From JAVJUS01 sp040220455 (GTDB lineage Bacteria > Pseudomonadota > Alphaproteobacteria > DSM-16000 > Inquilinaceae), in contig JAVJUS010000020.1 of NCBI GenBank assembly GCA_040220455.1, forward strand, positions 1 to 36,853: a stretch of 36,853 bases of DNA. The letters are read 5' to 3'. Within the stretch, counting starts at the first letter, position 1, and each line of letters begins with the position of its first letter. The notes beneath the pieces were generated by a model, which saw only the letters and a program-made list of their open reading frames with translations, was not told the DNA's origin and did no database searches. The position numbers were made by a program, and so were the translations under genes. This document shows positions 33,090 to 36,853 of the stretch, in pieces.

Positions 33090-34352
33090 ATGACACCGCG
33101 TTTCCTGCAGATCCACCAGCTCGTCGGCTTCGGCGCGAGCCTGCTCAACCGCGACGACCTGGGCATGGCCAAGCGCCTGCCCTTCGGCGGGGCGACGCGC
33201 ACCCGCGTCTCCAGCCAGTGCCTCAAGCGCCACTGGCGCCGGGCGGAGAGCGAGTGGTCCTTCGCCCAGCTCGGCACCGGGCCGTCCGTGCGCTCGCGCG
33301 AGACCTTCTACTGGCACGTGGTCCGGCCGCTGGTCGCCGAGGGCCGCGACCGGGAGACGGTGATCCGCACCGTCCAGGCGCTTCAGGCCGAGCTGCTGGG
33401 CGAATCGGACAAGGCCAAGGCCACCAAGGCGAAGGACGCCGACAAGGAGGCCCAGAAGGACCCGGCCGAGCGCGTCGCCACCAATCAGGTCATCGTGCTC
33501 GGCAAGCCGGAGATCGACCACATCCGCACCGTCGTCGCGGAGATCGCGTCCGGGCTGGACAAGCCCGAGGGCGCGGCCGAGGCGGTCAAGGAGCGGTTCA
33601 AGAACCGCCAGTTCCGCGACAACCTGCGCGGTCTGGTCGCCGGCGGCGGCATCGACGCCGCGCTGTTCGGGCGGATGACGACCTCGGACATCCTGGCGCG
33701 GCTGGACGCCGCGGTGCACGTGGCCCACGCCTTCACCGTCCACGCCCAGTCGGCGGAGACCGACTACTTCTCCGCCGTCGACGATCTGGTCCAGGAGCAC
33801 GGCGAGACCGGCAGCGGGCATATCGGCGAGGCGGAGCTGACCTCGGGGCTGTTCTACCTCTATGTCGTCGTCGACCTGCCCCAGCTCGTCTCCAACCTCA
33901 CCGGCCGGGCGGCCACCGAGTGGCGCGACGGCGACACGGCCGTGGCCCGGGACGTCGCCCGCCGCCTGATCCCCCTGATCGCGACGACGAGCCCGGGCGC
34001 CAAGCTCGGCGCCACCGCGCCCTACGCCCATGCGGAGTTCGTGCTGGGCGAGCTGGGCGAGCGCCAGCCGCGCAGCCTGGCCAACGCCTTCTTCGAGCCG
34101 CTGCCCCTGACCGCGCCGGCCGGCGAGGACGGCTCGCCGCTGGCCCGCGCGGTCGATCGCCTGGCCGGTCATCTGGCGGCGCTCGACCGGATGTATGGCG
34201 AGGCGCACCGGGAGGATCGGCGCCACGCCACCGTGCTCAACGCGCCGCCCGAGGCGGCCGAGGCGGCGGCGGCGCTGGGCGGCCGGGCATCGGTGCCGGA
34301 GATCGGCGACTGGGCGGCCGGCGCGCTGGCGGCCGAGCCGGCCGTGGCCTGA
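33090..34352 (+). CDS. cas7e: Cascade backbone subunit Cas7e (Cse4/CasC)
   Basis: RNA-binding backbone subunit (420 aa), six copies of which coat the crRNA in type I-E Cascade. The N-terminus FLQIHQLVGFGASLLNRDD followed by PFGGATRTRVSSQCLKRHWR is the diagnostic Cas7e region. An insert of charged residues (about 105-130, Lys/Glu/Asp-rich) interrupts the RRM core. AATAFTVHAQ-like phrase appears as HAFTVHAQSAETDYFSAVDD. The ATG has GGAG 6 bases upstream. Codon use returns to the very high GC of the host here. Confidence 0.94.
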   Translation: MTPRFLQIHQLVGFGASLLNRDDLGMAKRLPFGGATRTRVSSQCLKRHWRRAESEWSFAQLGTGPSVRSRETFYWHVVRPLVAEGRDRETVIRTVQALQAELLGESDKAKATKAKDADKEAQKDPAERVATNQVIVLGKPEIDHIRTVVAEIASGLDKPEGAAEAVKERFKNRQFRDNLRGLVAGGGIDAALFGRMTTSDILARLDAAVHVAHAFTVHAQSAETDYFSAVDDLVQEHGETGSGHIGEAELTSGLFYLYVVVDLPQLVSNLTGRAATEWRDGDTAVARDVARRLIPLIATTSPGAKLGATAPYAHAEFVLGELGERQPRSLANAFFEPLPLTAPAGEDGSPLARAVDRLAGHLAALDRMYGEAHREDRRHATVLNAPPEAAEAAAALGGRASVPEIGDWAAGALAAEPAVA

Positions 34353-34371
34353 GGCGGGGGGACGCGCGAGC

Positions 34372-35268
34372 ATGCCGCGATATCTCCTGCTCACCCTCGA
34401 CGGGCCGCTGCAGGCCTATGGCGCGCCGGCGGTCGACCAGCACGGCGTGATCGACCCGTTTCCCGGCACCGCCCTGCTGACCGGGCTGATCGCCAACGCG
34501 CTGGGCTGGACCCATGGCGAGACCGACCGGCTGCAGGCGCTGCAGGACCGGCTGGTCCACGCCGCCCTGGCGGTCGATCCGGGCGAGGCGCTGGTCGACT
34601 TCCAGACGGCCGATCTGGGCCAGCCCTATATGAGCGACGACCTGGCCTGGACCACGCGCCACCGGCTGGAGCGGCGCAAGGGCGGCAGCGCGGCGGAGGC
34701 GACGACGATCCGCCGACGCCACTACCGCGCCGGGGCCCTGACCCGGGTCGCCCTGACCCTCGAGCCCGAGACCGCGCCCGGGACCGGGCCCGGGGGCCCG
34801 GACCTGGACGCGGTCGCCGCCGCCCTGGCGCGGCCGGCCCGCCCGCTGTTCCTCGGCCGCAAGGCCTGCCTGCCGGCCACGCCCCTGCTCCCGCCCGACG
34901 GCGCGATCGTGGAGGCGGCCGACCTGCTCGACGCCCTGGCGGCCCGGCCGGTCGGCGGCACGGCCGCGGGGGGGCCGACGGGGGCGGCGGCGGCGCGCTT
35001 CGACCGGGCAGTCGAGCCGGAGGACGAAGGCACCGTCGCGCTCTCGGCCCAATGGCCCGCCCCGCCGGCCGGTCCCGATATCGGCGACCGGGGCACGATC
35101 CATGAGACCCTGACGGTCGTCGACCGACGCGACTGGGCCAACCAGATCCATGGCAGCACGCGGCCGGTCTGCCGCGGCCGGCTGCGGGTCGCGCTCGCCC
35201 CCGACGCTCTCGATGCCGGCAAGACCGCCCCCGACACCGACGCGCCCATGGCGGGAGACGCCCGATGA
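34372..35268 (+). CDS. cas5e: Cascade subunit Cas5e (CasD)
   Basis: Cas5e (298 aa) holds the 5' handle of the crRNA in Cascade. The start LLLTLDGPLQAYGAPAVDQ and PGTALLTGLIANALGW match Cas5e; RRHYRAGALTRVALTL and LARPARPLFLGRKACLPA are the later conserved blocks. It is longer than E. coli CasD (about 224 aa), mainly through Ala/Gly/Asp-rich linkers around 200-240 and a C-terminal tail. The ATG was chosen by the family N-terminus; the frame upstream overlaps cas7e as a shadow. The stop overlaps the cas6e start by four bases. Confidence 0.92.
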   Translation: MPRYLLLTLDGPLQAYGAPAVDQHGVIDPFPGTALLTGLIANALGWTHGETDRLQALQDRLVHAALAVDPGEALVDFQTADLGQPYMSDDLAWTTRHRLERRKGGSAAEATTIRRRHYRAGALTRVALTLEPETAPGTGPGGPDLDAVAAALARPARPLFLGRKACLPATPLLPPDGAIVEAADLLDALAARPVGGTAAGGPTGAAAARFDRAVEPEDEGTVALSAQWPAPPAGPDIGDRGTIHETLTVVDRRDWANQIHGSTRPVCRGRLRVALAPDALDAGKTAPDTDAPMAGDAR

Positions 35269-36239
35269 CCGTTGTCGCCCCGACCCGCCCGCCGGCCGCC
35301 GACACGCCGACGGCGCCGCAGCTCCAACGACTGACGGTCGGCCTCGCCGATCTTGCCCGCTTCGCCCGGCGCCAGGGGCTGGACCGCGCGATCGACCGGG
35401 ATCTCGGCTATGCCTTGCACGCGCTGCTGGCCGCCGGGCTGGGCGATCTGGCGCCCAAGCCCTTCGCCGTCGATCCCGGGCCGGTCGGCGGCGGCGCCGG
35501 GCCGGCGGCCGGACCGTCGCCCGAGGCGACGGCGGCCGGCCGGCTGACCCTGCTGGGCTACGGCGCCGCCGACGCGGCGGCCCTGGCCGCCCGATTGGCC
35601 GAACGGCAGGGCGATCGCGATGAATCCCGCCGTCTGGCCGCGGCGGCGCTGTCGCCGGCGCCACCGGCGGCCAAGCCGATGCCGGCGGCGATTCCGGCCG
35701 GCCGGTTGCTGGCCTTCCGCCTGCGCGCCTGCCCGGTCGTGCGCTCGCGCACCCTGGCCCGGGCCCACGGCCACGGGAAGAGCCGGGAAGTCGACGCCTA
35801 CGAGCATCGCCGGCTGACCGACCCGTCCGGCTTCGACGCCGCCGGCGCGCCGCCGCCGCCCGACGCCACGGCCCGGATCGCCGCCTATCTCGACTGGCTG
35901 GAGGCCCAGATCACCCGGGACGGGGCGGCGACGCCCGTCGACGCCCGGGTCGTCGGCCTGCTGCGCCGGCCACTGTGGCGCCGGGGCCTCACGCATACGG
36001 AGTCGCGGCGCGGGCGCAAGGGCGGCCGCGGCAATGGCGACGGTGACGCCGACGGCAGGCCGGCCGCCGACCCGCCGGAGCGTGTGCTGCGCACGACCGG
36101 GGTGCCGGTGCCCGACGCGGTGTTCGAGGGCGTGCTGAGGGTCGACGACCCGGCGGCCTTCGCGGCCCTGCTCGCCCGCGGCGTCGGTCGGCACCGGGCC
36201 TTCGGCTTCGGCATGCTGCTGCTCGCCCCGGCCGGATAG
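35265..36239 (+). CDS. cas6e: crRNA endoribonuclease Cas6e (Cse3/CasE)
   Basis: Cas6e (324 aa) cuts the repeat hairpin of pre-crRNA and stays bound to its 3' end. The C-terminal glycine-rich loop GVGRHRAFGFGMLLL is diagnostic. The likely catalytic His is H52 (DLGYALHALL), placed like His20/His26 of the known enzymes. Two low-complexity inserts occur: an Ala/Pro/Gly linker around 75-150 and a basic stretch RRGRKGGRGNGDGD near 250. The protein is longer than E. coli CasE (about 199 aa). ATGA overlap with cas5e; 82 bases to cas1. Confidence 0.9.
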   Translation: MTVVAPTRPPAADTPTAPQLQRLTVGLADLARFARRQGLDRAIDRDLGYALHALLAAGLGDLAPKPFAVDPGPVGGGAGPAAGPSPEATAAGRLTLLGYGAADAAALAARLAERQGDRDESRRLAAAALSPAPPAAKPMPAAIPAGRLLAFRLRACPVVRSRTLARAHGHGKSREVDAYEHRRLTDPSGFDAAGAPPPPDATARIAAYLDWLEAQITRDGAATPVDARVVGLLRRPLWRRGLTHTESRRGRKGGRGNGDGDADGRPAADPPERVLRTTGVPVPDAVFEGVLRVDDPAAFAALLARGVGRHRAFGFGMLLLAPAG

Positions 36240-36297
36240 CGCGCAGGCGCGGGACCGGGGCGAGCGGGCGCGGCGGGCACCGGCGGGAGGCGTCCAT

Positions 36298-36321
36298 GAC
36301 GGCGACAGGGACGGCGACAGG
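36298..36321 (+). repeat. 12-base tandem duplication before cas1
   Basis: GACGGCGACAGG occurs twice in a row (36298-36309, 36310-36321), directly followed by the cas1 ATG. It is covered by an 11-codon open frame from ATG 36296 (with GGGAGG 6 bases before it) to TGA 36326-36328, which overlaps the cas1 start in another frame. Confidence 0.6.
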
Positions 36322-36717
36322 ATGCTGAAGGGCCGGCTCGGCCTGGAGACCGCGCGGATTCCCCATGTCGACCGCCACGGGCTGGTCTTCCTGTCGCGCG
36401 GCAAGCTCTATGTCGAGGACGGCACGCTGCGTTTCGAGGCGGCGACCGGACCGGACCTGGACGGCGGCGACTACGCCCTGCCCTACCAGACCGTGACGCT
36501 GGTGCTGATCGGGCCCGGCACGACGGTCAGCCACGACGCCCTGCGCCTGATGGCGCGCCACGGCACCGGGCTGGCCGCCGTCGGCCAGGACGGCGTGCGC
36601 TTCTACACCGCGCCGCCGCTGGGCCCCGACGACAGCCGGGTCGCCCGGCGCCAGGCCCGGCTCTGGGCCGACGCGGAGGGCGGCCGGCTGGCGATCGCCC
36701 GGCGCATGTACGCCTAG
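36322..36717 (+). pseudogene. cas1: cas1 (type I-E), truncated by IS insertion
   Basis: Only the N-terminal 131 residues of Cas1, the spacer integrase, are encoded. The visible part is the beta-rich N-terminal domain (residues about 10-85, with GPGTTVSHDALRLMARHGTG) and the start of the helical domain (RQARLWADAEGGRLAIARRMYA), ending where E. coli Cas1 reads RKMFE. Full-length type I-E Cas1 is about 300 aa; the metal-binding Glu, His and Asp of the integrase site all lie past this point. The TAG stop seems to consist of TA from the genome and G from the first base of an IS5-like element. Hence this copy should not support spacer acquisition. Confidence 0.88.
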
Positions 36718-36853
36718 GTCACCGACTCATAAACCGCATCCAGATACGGGCGGCAGCGAGTTTTACGAGAGCGAGATAGTTGGCGGCATGCTTTTCGAAG
36801 CGCGTTGCGATGGCCCTGAAGTGCTTGATCTTGTTGAAGAAGCGCTCGACCAG
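36717..36853 (-). mobile_element. IS5-family insertion sequence, right end (partial)
   Basis: The left boundary is placed at 36717 because cas1 similarity stops at 36714 and IS5-group elements duplicate a TA on insertion (TA at 36715-36716). The sequence from there, ggtcaccgactcataaac, would be the terminal inverted repeat. The other end, the second TA and the rest of cas1 are outside the window, so the size cannot be given. Confidence 0.8.
36719..36853 (-). CDS. IS5-family transposase, C-terminal fragment
   Basis: The last 44 residues of a DDE transposase are in the window. On the minus strand the frame reads LVERFFNKIKHFRAIATRFE followed by KHAANYLALVKLAARIW and a TGA at 36719-36721. The block ERFFNKIKHFRAIATR-E is the conserved C-terminus of IS5-family (IS427-like) transposases, including the Glu-containing region of the DDE core in VERFFN. 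The gene continues beyond the right edge. It is transcribed against the cas operon. Confidence 0.87.
   Translation of the reverse strand: MVERFFNKIKHFRAIATRFEKHAANYLALVKLAAARIWMRFMSR

Noticed and set aside
36322..36717. A naturally short Cas1 variant
   Set aside because: The sequence ends in the middle of a conserved helix precisely where transposon sequence begins.

Overview
The window is a high-GC (mostly 70% or more by eye) chromosomal segment of a free-living alphaproteobacterium. Support for this comes from alphaproteobacterial-type gene families (a CC0125/CC1285-type lipoprotein, tripartite BioYMN, an ectoine hydrolase/deacetylase pair) and GC-saturated third codon positions. I cannot name the genus; a Rhodospirillales-like, possibly marine or salt-exposed heterotroph is an inference from the transport and ectoine genes.

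Layout. (1) 100-4211: a polyamine/opine-type ABC transporter (two permeases and a Tat-exported binding protein, minus strand) divergent from a LysR regulator. (2) 4212-4655: a repeat-packed spacer. (3) 4656-10132: a complete branched-chain-amino-acid-type ABC transporter (binding protein, LivH, LivM, LivG, LivF) with coupled or overlapping reading frames, interrupted after the binding protein by a small AT-rich four-cysteine gene, and followed by a stand-alone Lrp/AsnC ligand-binding domain. (4) 10169-16869: a GlxA-like AraC regulator divergent from a methyltransferase and an arylformamidase-like hydrolase; then a chemoreceptor, a DUF2892 membrane protein and a DMT-type exporter. (5) 16826-20894: an ectoine-catabolism locus (class III aminotransferase and DoeB deacetylase on minus, DoeA hydrolase on plus). 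(6) 20951-26182: a lipoprotein, a DUF1284 protein, the biotin importer bioYMN, rlmE and a Ppx/GppA phosphatase. (7) 26353-36853: tRNA-Gln(CTG), an AT-rich stretch with a HEPN-like gene, then a type I-E CRISPR-Cas operon (cas3, cas8e, cse2, cas7e, cas5e, cas6e, cas1).

The CRISPR part is the most informative. The whole interference set (Cas3 plus Cascade) looks intact, but cas1 is cut after about 131 codons by an IS5-family element whose transposase 3' end runs off the window. The stop codon of the broken cas1 appears to be made by the TA target plus the first IS base. All catalytic residues of Cas1 lie beyond the break, so adaptation by this copy should be dead while interference could still work. 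No CRISPR array is inside the window.

Other structure beyond genes: three members of a two-hairpin palindromic repeat family with a GTAGGT foot, a separate CCCTCTCCC/GGGAGAGGG palindrome pair, a G-run/C-run tract at the left edge, several short tandem repeats just upstream of start codons, and a composition change spanning the end of cas8e and cse2.
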